NCBI GenBank assembly: GCA_029990175.1
Contig: JARKIP010000048.1
Span: forward strand, 26,684,001-26,748,000
Direction: 5' to 3'
DNA: 64,000 bases
DNA from: Petunia secreta
Taxonomy: Eukaryota; Streptophyta; Magnoliopsida; Solanales; Solanaceae
Shown in pieces: positions 11,957 to 21,900 of this stretch. The first letter of the stretch is position 1, and each line of letters opens with the position of its first letter. The notes under the pieces are model-generated. The model did not search any database and was not told the origin of the DNA. It saw nothing but the letters and a program-made list of their open reading frames with translations. The translations under genes and the position numbers were made by a program.

Positions 11957-14762
11957 ATGGATACAGTTTGTTTAGTTATTGCTTTCAATGGGAATTGGAC
12001 AAAAGATTACAAGTACTTGCATCATGAAACAAAACTCCTGCTTGTTAATCAAATGATCGAATTCAGAACATTCATGCAGAGGATTTATGAAGCAACACAT
12101 TTCACTGGAACTGTCAATATATGGTTTGATATTGGAATGGACTCGAGCAGGGGAATGCTTGTAACTACAGAAGAAGAACTGAGAACATGCATGCTTTTGC
12201 TGAAGAATGATCCGACTTTCAAGAATAGTCGTTTCGTGATTGAGAAGCTAGAGAATAAAACTCCTGGTACAGAAGTTTCACCCCAGGAGGGGACCCTTAT
12301 AATGCAGATCGACTGCATTCAAGCAGTTGAAAATAATCATACTCCATGCACAGAGCTTCCACAACAAGAGGGACGCTTGATAATGCAGATTGACTCCCAC
12401 CTAGCGCTTGAAACACCTGGCATTGCTGAGACACTGCAACCAAACAATACTCAATTTCAGTCACCAGCGGCAACATTTGAATGCCCTAGTAGCACACCAG
12501 CTGCCAAGACCAAACGGAAAAGGTCCAGGGTAAAACAAAAACAATCTCCAGCTATGATATTAACAGGAGATGTATCATCAAAAGATGTAGCAGCATACTC
12601 AACATTTGACACCAAAGAAACCATGATGAAGTGTTTTGTCAAGATGGCAATCAAGGAGCATTTTGAGTTCAAGGTTATCAGATCAAATAGAACGAGATAT
12701 GAACTGAAATGCATCGATCCAAACTGTGAATGGAACATCAGAGCAAGAAGGATAAAAGATTCCTCACTGTTTAAGGTGATTAAGTTTCAGAATACACATA
12801 CATGCTCTGTTGACGTTAAGAAGGCTGATCAAAAACATGCCACGTCAACATTGATATGTGAGTACTTTCTTGAAAACATCCGCGACAACAGAACAGATGT
12901 TAGACCGACATTTATTGTCAACGAAATGAGAAGGATACACGGGGTTGAAATAGGATATCACAAGGCATGGCGTTCAATTCAAGCAGCAAACGCATTAATT
13001 AGGGGACGGCCTGATGAGCATTATCATCTGCTCCCTTCATACTTGCATGTTCTGAAAGAGAGAAATCCAGGCGCTTACACAAATCTAAAGATAGACAGTC
13101 TTAATCGGTAAGCATTTCTCAAAAGTCAGTTCGATTGCTACACGGAAATTGAAAACTTTCTGAGAATTTTTTAAAATGTTTCAGGTTTATGTATATGTTT
13201 GTTGCTTTCAAACCATCAATAGACGGGTGGAGGTATTGTCGACCAGTGATAGCAGTAGACGCGACGTTTCTGAAGGCGAAATATCTAGGTGTTCTCATCA
13301 TTGCTGTAGCAAAAGATGCAAATAATCAAATCTTCCCTCTAGCTTATGGGATTGCAGACTCTGAAAATAATGAAGCTTACACTTGGTTCTTCACTGAGCT
13401 GCGAAGGACAATAGGTACTCGTTCTGAACTGGTGTTTCTATCAGACAGAAACAAATCAATCGCGCATGGAATTGCACAAGTTTATCCTGATAGCCACCAT
13501 GGTATCTGCATCTACCACTTTGAAAAGAATCTAAACCAAAAGAACGTGAGAACCACAGTGATAAGTCTGTTTCAAACTGCTGCAAGAGCTTATAAGCGTG
13601 AAGAGTTTCATTATTTCATGTCCGAATTAGAGGGAATGGATAAAAACACGTACAACTACATAATGGAAGAACCACCTGAAAGATGGGCTAGATCTTACTC
13701 ACCGAGGCGACGATATGATATGCTTACAACAAATATAGTTGAGTCGATGAATTCTGCATTACTTGAAGCAAGAGAGTTGCCCATTTTAAGCCTTTTGGAT
13801 TTAATCATTCTTAAGAAGCAGAAATGGTTTTGTGAAAGAAGAACTGCTGCTCTAGAGACTTTTCATAGCTTATCAAGGTGGGCAGAAGATGAATTGAACA
13901 AGAAGATTCAGCTGGCCTTCACAATGAATGTAAGTATACAGCGCCAAATATGCAATCCTAATAGTGTATAAAAAATACAGATACAGATAGACTGAAAATT
14001 CAGGACTGTGATTTGAACTTCCGTAAAAAAAAAGGGGGAGGGGGTACATAACCACTGGGGGGTGGAGTTCAAATACTTGTTGCTACAAAATTCAGTCCAT
14101 AACATTAACCAAGTTCCAGTACAGACAGTTCGATCCTTGTGCGATTGAACTTCAGTCCATATGATTTGAACTCCAATCAGTCCATTAGAACTGTACTCAT
14201 GCACTCTTGCTCTGACTGACTAATAGCCGATTTTAAATAACATCTGTACTGACTCACAAAAGTTGTTATTTTTCATTTCAAATAGGTATTCCCCACAGGT
14301 ACAGCAACATTCAATGTGCAGGATGAAGGAAAAAGCTTCAACGTCGACTTAAAGAATAGGACATGTGACTGTCTTCAATTCCAGACTGATGAACTCCCAT
14401 GTGTACATGCAATTTCATGCATTGAGAAAAGACGCCTGCTGAAATCTAAGTTCTGTTCAAAATGGTATTCACGAGAGTTTTGGTTAAACGCATATCAAGG
14501 TGAGGTGAATATGATAGGGCACAAAACCTCTTGGACTGTACCAGATACCGTGAAAAGCCAGAGGATAGAGACTCCTAACGTCAAAATACAACGAGGAAGA
14601 AGGAAAACAAAGAGATACGTCCCGATTGCTGAGGCTGTACGGGTCAAAGGAAACCAATGTAGTCGATGCAAACTCCGCGGACATGATAGAACCTCATGCA
14701 TAAATACTCCAGTACTCCGACCCTATTCAAGGAAATATAGGTACTGCTACTTCCTTCGTTAA
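11957..14762 (+). CDS. MURA-type MULE transposase (VANA-like), three exons
   Basis: Cut-and-paste transposase of the Mutator superfamily, expected to bind the element ends in the nucleus and move it. Exons 11957-13107, 13185-13929 and 14286-14762 give about 790 residues, with donors GTAAG and in-phase joins. Residues 1-100 resemble the PB1-like N-terminus of plant MULE transposases. About 210-285 is the MuDR DNA-binding region with cysteines in CIDPNCEW and HTCS. The DDE core starts near 400: Asp409 in VIAVDAT, Asp471 in FLSDR, Glu570 in NIVESMN, with the typical CIYH. A SWIM zinc finger follows (CDC...CVH, about 660-677), then a CCHC knuckle (CSRCKLRGHDRTSC, about 757-770). All key residues are present, with no internal stop. 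A further C-terminal exon from about 14863 after a GT at 14741 is possible. It is the left-most gene of the element and points inward. Confidence 0.9.
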
Positions 14763-15425
14763 CCATAAACTTTTTTTTACTAAATATGTCCCTCCTACTA
14801 ATTTAATTTTCTAACTTCTTTTTGTTTCATGAAACTGCTTCGCTGTCAATGATGGTGCAGAAATAAATGAAGATATTCAAATTACTGATAGTTTCTTATC
14901 AAACATTCAACATAATGAAGGTATTCAAACTCTGAATGCATTGCAGTTTATTTTTTTATCTGTGTGTGTGTATGTTAATAAGTTGGATACTAGTATTCGA
15001 AGCACTTTCAGTCCATATAAAGACTGAATTTGTAGCTACTTATGGAGTGTAAATTCAGCCTTTCAAATATGAACTGAAAAGTGGGATGTACGAACTTCAT
15101 TCCCATAATGATACCACTTCAGTCGATATGGTTTGCACTTCCATACTTGGAAGCAAATGTTTATTCCTGGTGGATAGAAAGCTCAGTCTATATTCTACAA
15201 ACCAAAAGCGCATAAGTTTGAGCTTCCATCCTTGTGTGAGTAGAAGTTTGATCTCATGAATTAAAAACATCCATCCTTAAAAAAGACAGAACTTCAATCG
15301 AATACTTAGAGACAAAAGTTCAAAGTCATTGTTGCAGCATTGGTGAACTGGAAAACAAAAAATTCTAGAAAACTCAAAATTTATTACCAACAAAATATAA
15401 GAGACAACACATAGATATTATCTTA
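14763..15425. other. Intergenic DNA of the MULE with dispersed motif copies
   Basis: Lies between the convergent 3' ends of the transposase and the first B3-like gene. Apart from a possible extra 3' exon of the transposase near 14863-14920 it is non-coding. It carries an exact TTCAGTCCAT at 15007-15016 and many variants (GAACTTCATTCCCAT, CTTCAGTCGATATGG, GAACTTCAATCG). Confidence 0.7.
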
Positions 15426-15882
15426 TCAGGCATCTTCAACAACAGACCCACTACTAGAACTAGAACTAGGACTGGAACTTAAAGGTTCTCTAACATCCTG
15501 CCAAATAGTAGCACTTAAAACCACACGATCTGAGGATTCAACAACTCCAAAAAGTATCCTAGTTCCTACTCGTAGATTATTACTACGGACAAATTCCCTC
15601 CATCCATTAGACAACCACCTTTCCCTTCCCACTTTTAGGTAGTTCATCCGGAAATGAGTACCACGGCAAATTACAGTTGCTGCAACATTACGTCTGGGAA
15701 GCCTAATTGCCAACAATGCTGGCAAAACCTTTGCAACAAAAAGAAAAATGAACAGTGTTATTTTTTAACAACAAATAACAAAAAAATAATACTTTTGAAA
15801 GACAAAAATTTTATGAATAACTTACAAACTGATCTGATTCAGTATCCAATTGAGTCAAAACTGCATCAATGAGTGCTGCCAT
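15426..15882 (-). CDS. Small B3-like DNA-binding protein 1, two exons
   Basis: Two exons, 15826-15882 and 15426-15728, joined at a GTAAG donor and a GCAAAG acceptor, give 119 residues starting MAALIDAVLTQ. Residues 20-95 look like a plant B3 fold: VLPALLAIRLP, then VICRGTHFRMNYLKVG, then RWLSNGWREFVRSNNLRVG and RILFGVV. Tryptophan, glycine and phenylalanine positions follow the B3 consensus around 'L.nGW..Fv..n.L..G..l.F'. The tail is a serine run ending in an acidic VVEDA. B3 domains bind short DNA words in the nucleus of plant cells. It lies antisense to the transposase within the MULE, with a possible TATA (CTATAATTATAG) at 15971-15982. Finding B3-like genes inside a MULE is unusual; whether the fold is truly B3 needs a profile search. 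Confidence 0.7.
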
Positions 15883-16717
15883 TATTTGATTGAAGATGCC
15901 TGATAGGATGCTGTAGAAATAGAAATTATTTGGTTGTTCTCTTGAATTATAGTAAGGGCTATTTCTATTGCTATAATTATAGAAAAGATATTCTGTCTTT
16001 TTGTGTTGTCATTTCACTTTTGGATAAAGCTGAAGATTCTTTCTTCTTTTGTTCTGTAGTAAGCTGAAGACAACACACCTGACAGGATACATGACCCCAC
16101 TAGGATTCAACTACACAATTCACAGGAATACATGACCCCAGTAGGATTTAACAACTGAACTGCAATTTCAGTCCATTAGGGGGGAGTGAAATTCAGACAA
16201 AAAACTGCATTTATTAAAAAAACAACATAATCCCAGTAGGATTTAACAACTGCACTGCAATTTCAGTCCATGAGGGGGTACTAAACGTCAGTCAATTTTT
16301 GGTTTCTAAAGTTCAGTCAATGAGGGGACTAAAAGTTCAGTCAAAAACTGCAATTAATAAAAAAAAAAAAATGCATACCCTTCTGTAGGATTTACCAAAA
16401 GTGCTGTGCAGTCAACGGCCGGTACTGAAGTTCAGGTCAAAAACTGCCATTAATAACCATAACTGTACAGTTTCTTTAAGACCATAAAAAGCATAACTGT
16501 ACAGAAACTGCAACAGCATAGAAAACATAAACTTCTTTGACCTCATTTAATGAAGCATAGACCATAACCGTACAGAAAACTGTAAAAAGACCATCCACTT
16601 GCCAGTTACTGATTTTTTAACTATAAATACCCCCTTTGCATTTAGAGGAAACTACAAGGTTTATTCACTCTTCATCTGCTACATACTACATAGTTTTTTT
16701 TTTTCAGAAAACAAAAT
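15883..16717. other. Divergent promoter region between the two B3-like genes
   Basis: The minus-strand gene starts at 15882 and the plus-strand gene at 16718, so this 835-bp stretch should hold both promoters. It contains exact TTCAGTCCAT at 16167-16176 and 16262-16271, several TTCAGTCAAT and AAACTGCA words, and a partly duplicated block (ACATGACCCCA-GTAGGATT near 16090 and 16135; GTAGGATTTAACAACTG near 16142 and 16235). Confidence 0.65.
16622..16629 (+). promoter_or_regulatory. Candidate TATA box of B3-like gene 2
   Basis: TATAAATA in a GC-poor context, 89 bases before the ATG at 16718, followed by CCCCC and a short leader. Spacing fits a plant core promoter. Confidence 0.6.
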
Positions 16718-17268
16718 ATGGCAAATGAAAACAACCGCATGGAGGAACTAGGCAGTTTCAGGAAGAAAATAACATCGTCTTACTATAACAGAGATGATTT
16801 TGTATGTTAAAACAAATGACCAGAGTATATTTTATATTTTTCATTTAACTTTTCAGTGTTTTGTGATTCTGTTTATTAACTGTGAGATATTCTTGCTTTT
16901 AGATCTTCCCAGACAATTGGAAGCAGAGGCTGCCAGGTGTAAATGGAGTGGCATGCATAATTTGTGACGGTGAAGCTGAAGATGTACATATGATGCACTT
17001 CAAAGTTGGGAGGCATGCAAGGCTGTGTAACGGTTGGAAGGCTATGCTTATTAAGAAAGGCTTCAGAATAGGTCAAACGCTTCGTTTTGATCACCTATGG
17101 CACGAAATGATCGAGGGTGTTCCATCTGTTGTTTTTGCTGTTTCTCTTACAAACAATCAGGCTGGTGAAGTAGAAGATGATGATGATGATGATGATGATG
17201 ATTTAAGCACTGACGATGATGATAATGGTGGTGGAGCATCAGTAGACAATCCTATTTTAATTGAATAA
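16718..17268 (+). CDS. Small B3-like DNA-binding protein 2 with acidic tail, two exons
   Basis: Exons 16718-16801 and 16903-17268, joined in frame at GTATG and TTTTAG, encode 149 residues. The start MANENNRMEELG follows a TATA box at proper distance. Residues about 28-105 parallel B3-like protein 1: IFPDNWKQRLPG, then VHMMHFKVGRHARLCNGWKA, then KKGFRIGQTLRFDHLW and VFAVSL. Both have the same intron position just before the B3-like region, which argues for a common ancestor. The C-terminus carries a run of nine aspartates and a second DDDD cluster, which could be an activation or histone/DNA-mimic surface. Inferred role: sequence-specific DNA binding within the element; VANB of VANDAL elements is only a positional analogy. 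Function is not established. Confidence 0.68.
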
Positions 17269-17414
17269 TTCTAGTTGTTGTTTGTTGTTTTCCTTTATGC
17301 AGTACTGTTTGTTTTTGTTATGACAATGTCTATTTTTAATATATGAACTTTAACCTAGTTATGTTTTGTATATTTGAATCTCTCATTATTAACTGAAAAT
17401 AACTAAAGTAGAAG

Positions 17415-17650
17415 CATCCTCATGGACAGAAGTTCTGTCCATGAGGATTAGAAGCTCCATGTTTAAGTAAAAATAGAACTTAAAACAACATGGAACAGAA
17501 CTTCTATCATCATGGACAGAACTTCTGTCCATAAGGATCAGAAGCTCCTTGTTTAAGTAAACCTAGAACTTAAATCAACATGGAACAGAACTTCTATCAT
17601 CAGACTGAAGTTCTGTCCATGAGGATTTTAAGTTTCAAATTGAAGTAACT
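17415..17650. repeat. Tandem repeat with perfect 10-bp dyads of the dispersed motif
   Basis: Two and a half units of about 90 bp. The first two contain ATGGACAGAA and TTCTGTCCAT as perfect inverted arms around one central base (17422-17442 and 17512-17532). The third has GACTGAAG plus TTCTGTCCAT at 17611-17620. Shared tail words are AAGCTCC, TTTAAGTAAA and AACATGGAACAGAACTTC. Confidence 0.85.
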
Positions 17651-17778
17651 CGATTAGAAGCTCTTTCTTTAAGTAAACACAACTCATCACGGACAGAACT
17701 CTTATTATCATGGACTGAAGTCTCTAGCCACTTGCATTTGAATTAAGAAAAAGACTATACTTGGAATATATGTAAAAA

Positions 17779-17861
17779 CTTAACATTAAACATTAATAAA
17801 AACTTAACATTTTATTAATGTTTAATGTAAAAACTTAACATTAAACATTAATAAAATGTTG
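17779..17861. repeat. AT-rich inverted repeat
   Basis: TTAACATTAAACATTAATAA is followed by its inverse (TTATTAATGTTTAATGT) and then the direct form again. It can fold as a strong hairpin lying downstream of both converging genes; a transcription end or matrix attachment role is only a guess. Confidence 0.7.
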
Positions 17862-17924
17862 ATACATATATAGGCACAAAACTTATAAAAAACTCTACAC
17901 CATAGAAACTTCATACATATTCAG

Positions 17925-18224
17925 TTATGGAGATGGTGGTGGAAGACCAGCAAGATCAAAACCAACATGTGTTGCTATCGCTTCAATAGCCTGGGTCATC
18001 ATTCGCACTCGTCGCCTTTGGATGTTACGCATATACAAAATATCATTTTGCATTTCCTGTATTGCATTCTCCTGGTCCTGAATCTGCCGCCTTAGGACTG
18101 CAATCTCCCATTGTATATTATTTCGAATCCCTACTGGTACTGGTGCAAATCCTGGTGCTGGGGCAAACACTGGTGCACCTGATTGTTCTGCTCGTGGTGG
18201 TTGATTCACACTACTCTCAGACAT
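17925..18224 (-). CDS. Small coiled-coil protein of the MULE (99 aa), unknown function
   Basis: Single open frame of 99 residues beginning MSESSVNQPPRAEQSG, with a TATA box about 80 bases upstream. Residues 20-32 are alanine/proline-rich (APVFAPAPGFAPVPVG). Residues 35-85 form a probable amphipathic coiled coil (IQWEIAVLRRQIQDQENAIQ, then MQNDILYMRNIQRRRVRMM) with a basic RRRVR segment. The end is LAGLPPPSP. I do not recognise a family. Its size, its own promoter and an intact frame in an otherwise repeat-rich interval support a real gene; it could be an oligomerising partner of the other element proteins. Confidence 0.6.
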   Translation of the reverse strand: MSESSVNQPPRAEQSGAPVFAPAPGFAPVPVGIRNNIQWEIAVLRRQIQDQENAIQEMQNDILYMRNIQRRRVRMMTQAIEAIATHVGFDLAGLPPPSP

Positions 18225-18977
18225 TCTTGCACCTGAAGTTTAGAAATCTCAAAAATAGATAATCCTAAAATAATAAGATGATAAGAATTAACAGTCTGTT
18301 ATGTATTTATAGTAAAAAACCAATAAAATTATAACAGTTACAACTTGTAGTTGAAAAGGCACAATAAAATACTAACAGTTGCAACTTATAGTTCAAAAAG
18401 GCACAATAACATTTTAAAAGTTGCAACTTATAGTTGAAAGGTCACCAGTCGATAACAGGTAAAATAAATATTGAACAGTCATAATGAGGGTAATAAAGTT
18501 CAACCAATGATGATAGAAGTTCAGTGCATCAATGAACATAAAACTTCTGTCTCCCTCTGAGGATAAAACTTCAGTCACCCTGTAGATTGAATTTGATGGC
18601 ATATAAATAGAAGTCCAACCTTGGAGACAAGTCCTAGTGGACTGAAAACACACACAGACACAGGGTTGATGTACACTTCTGTCATGAGGATAAAACTTCA
18701 GTCCTCTGAGGACTTCAATCAATTGGAGACACAGACATTCATCCCCTGGTGGACTGAACACACACATACACACAAATATACACACACACACACACGCACA
18801 TGGGGGGTATAAAAAAGGTTCACTCCATATAATTGCATCACTGCAACATAAATGGCATTTACATAATTCTATGCATAATCATCTGTTCATCTGTACATAA
18901 TATCTGTTTCACCATACTTTACCAAAACGCTTTACAAAAAATATTACTACGAATTCTTAAGATAAAAACAAAAATAT
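18225..18977. other. Intergenic MULE DNA with motif variants and CA microsatellites
   Basis: Contains the promoter of the coiled-coil gene and the 3' flank of the protease gene. TATAAATA on the minus strand is at 18304-18311. Words such as GAAGTTCAGTGCAT, AAACTTCTGTC, AAACTTCAGTC and GTGGACTGAA (18636, 18741) are spaced by tens of bases, with (CA)n near 18760-18800. Confidence 0.65.
18304..18311 (-). promoter_or_regulatory. Candidate TATA box of the coiled-coil gene
   Basis: TATAAATA on the minus strand, 80 bases before the ATG at 18224. Confidence 0.55.
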
Positions 18978-21900
18978 TTACAACGGACACATGTCATCAT
19001 TATGTTGCCCATAATCATGCTCAACAAATTCAGGTGGAGTCTCAAAACCATCCCTAGCCTTTGCACGACCATGAGCCCAAAGCTGACAACCAAACCGCTC
19101 CCTGTAATGATGAATTAGACTTGGTTGAACCTTGTCAACACTTTTACCTCTGGTCAGCAGATCAGCATACCATATTACAAAAGCGCCACAACTAGTCCTA
19201 AAAAATGAGGCACCAAAACAAAGAGTAAGACATAAGTAGGCAAGGGGTTATAAGTTCAGTCAATTATATCAAATTTTGCACTAAAACTTGCACAAAAATG
19301 AAAAGACTTACCGATCTAGTTGATTCGGTGATAGTACCCAATGGGCTTTATAGGCAGCATTGAACTTGTCGTTTTTGAAAGAATCATGCAGAGACCCGAA
19401 GTTGACATACTTGAACAGATGTGGGAGCACAACAGCATAAGCCTTGATGTGGTCAAATTTGTCTTCTGGTGGCTTCCTTCTTTTGACCATCGAATCATAT
19501 ACACATATTTTCTTGTCGTGCAAATCAAAGACTGCCAAAAAGTAATGTGTCACCGTTTCACCAGGTTTTGCTTGCAATCGGCACGGAAAATAGAGTTTAT
19601 CAACCCCACCCCAGGGAATTGAACACCTCCGTTCCAGGCCATGAAGGTAATCACACATATACTGTCCAATACCGTCAAGCCAGATTTCATCACCCGGTCT
19701 TTTTTTGTCTTTGAATTCTGACTCATAAATAGAGCACATATAACTATCAAAAACAAGATCAGTAGTTGACAGTGTGTGAGGAAACTTGAACAAATGGTAG
19801 CATGCCCTCTTCCTAAGATAATACATAGCAACATCGATATGCTGCAAAAAAATGAACCTGTTTAGTCAATACACAGAATAACGAAAACGGAACAAACCAA
19901 AGAACAGAAAATGCACTAACATTATCAGTCAAAGGGTAGGCAACATCTACAAACTCCAAAAATAACTGCTTGTCTGGCTTCATTGTTTCCAGCTGATATG
20001 GATTACTGTCGTAATCATTATCGCGTATATAACAAGCACGGTTGTTCCTAATTAAAAAGATACAAAATACAAAACACATATTACTTTTCAATGAAGTTCA
20101 ACAGAAAATGCACTAACATTATAAGAATATAATAGGCAATGAAGTTCAATCTTATAGGTGGACAGAACTTGGCATGTCCTTGTGCACAAAAAAGTCCATG
20201 GCCTTTTGACTGAGGTTCAATTCTCCATATGCACAGAAATTCGATCCATAGGAGCAGAACTCAAGGGATAAGAAGTTCAGTCCATAGGGGATTGACCTAT
20301 AGGTTTCCAAATTCATCCACTATGCACTGAACTTATAAAACTACAGACAAGAAATCATAAAAAAATACAAAATAGACTTACTCATCAAGTTCAGTGCCAT
20401 TTCTTTGAAATAGCAAAAAAGATTTAAACTCATCCAACACTGCTGGACTAATCTTCAAGTGGTGGAATGGACAAATACGTCTGTAATTACCCTTCCAGTC
20501 AGTTGTCTTCTTTTTAGTTCTTGTGGTATTATACGGAGATAGCAACCACTGACTGGGCTTTCGGTCCCTTTTCCCCACAAGACCTTGCTGCTCCACCTGT
20601 TCTACCTTAGTACTTTCAGGGGCTTGGTCACTTGCCTTGGCAATCGCCCTAACAATCGGAAAAGGCCTCTCATGTTCCTGTGATGTAACCTCTTCTTTGG
20701 GTGCTTCATCAATTGACTGCTGATCTTCAGTCATGTCCCCATGAATTTCAACTTGGTTACTTCTATCAGCCTGTTGTTCTTTGTTCAGCTCCTCTTTCCC
20801 CTGTTCCTGAATCATTACTTCTTCTTTGCCCGTTACACCGACTGACTGTTGTTTGTCGACAAGACTTTCAAAAGTCTGTGGGTCAGTCAAATCAACTTCT
20901 CTTCTTGTTTGCTCAATAGCCTGGGGAGTCTCCATAACAATCTTAAGAGGCATCTCCTGTTGCTGTGTCGTAATCTCTTCTTTCGGTTCTTCATCAATTG
21001 ACTGACATCCAAGAGCCTGCTGATCTTCAGTCATCTCCCCATCTCTTTCAACTTGGTTCCTTCTATCAGCCTGTTGTTCTTTGTTCAGCTCCTCTTTCTC
21101 CTGTTCCTGAGTCATTACTGCTTCTTTGCCCGCTATACCGACTGACTGTTGTTTGTTGACAAGACTTTCAAAAGTCAGTGGTTCAGTCAAATCAACTTCT
21201 GTTCTTGTTTGCTCAATAGCCTGTGGATTCTCCATAACAATCTTAGGAGGCATCTCCTGTTCCTGTGTCATAATCTCTTCTTTGGGTGCTTCATCAATTG
21301 ACTGACAGCCAAGAGCCTGCTGATCTTCAGTCATATCCCCATCTCTTTCAACTTGCTTACTTCTGTCAGCATTCTCCATAACGACATCAACAGGCATCTC
21401 CTTTCCGTGCGAAATCACCTCTTCTTCTACTGTTTTGTTGACCGACTGCCCTTCTGGTTCTTCTCTTCCTGCTTGATAACTCACATCAACATTATACATT
21501 TCAACGTCATCGGTCCTCTCCTGTTGCAGAATTATGCCTTGTTCTTTTCCAAGTTCAACCTGCTGCTGATTTTTCGACATATCTTGCTGAATTTCTTCAG
21601 CTCTTGGTGTATCTTCAGCATCACATGAACCCCCGCTAACACTTTCTTGACTCGGTGGCAGTATATTAAAACTAGGCATATCAGGATGTGAACTATTTTT
21701 CTTCAACTTCTTCCTTTTCCTTTCATAGGTTATTGTACATGATTTCTCCACAATCATATCCTGAGGGAGCAAGCGAGGTGTCGACAGATCAAGCTCTCCA
21801 CTTATACATTGCAATTGAATTTCAAGCACCTCCTTCTGGGCTGCAGTCAACTCACCAAACATATCTAATTCACTATCAATTCGTTCATGAATTTGTCTAG

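Larger units (their letters stand above)
17269..17924. other. Intergenic MULE DNA between B3-like gene 2 and the coiled-coil gene
   Basis: Holds the convergent 3' ends. A 96-bp tandem repeat with perfect dyads (17415-17650) and an AT-rich inverted repeat (17779-17861) fill most of it. An exact inverse motif ATGGACTGAA is at 17710-17719. Confidence 0.7.

Noticed and set aside
18780..18800. CA-repeat blocks in the MULE as a regulatory signal
   Set aside because: Simple microsatellites with no conserved context, common in plant DNA.
20700..21320. CTGATCTTCAGTCAT words in the largest exon of the DUF1985-Ulp1 gene, similar to the dispersed motif
   Set aside because: They encode the repeated MTEDQQ peptide and recur because of the internal protein duplication; the exact TTCAGTCCAT is not present.
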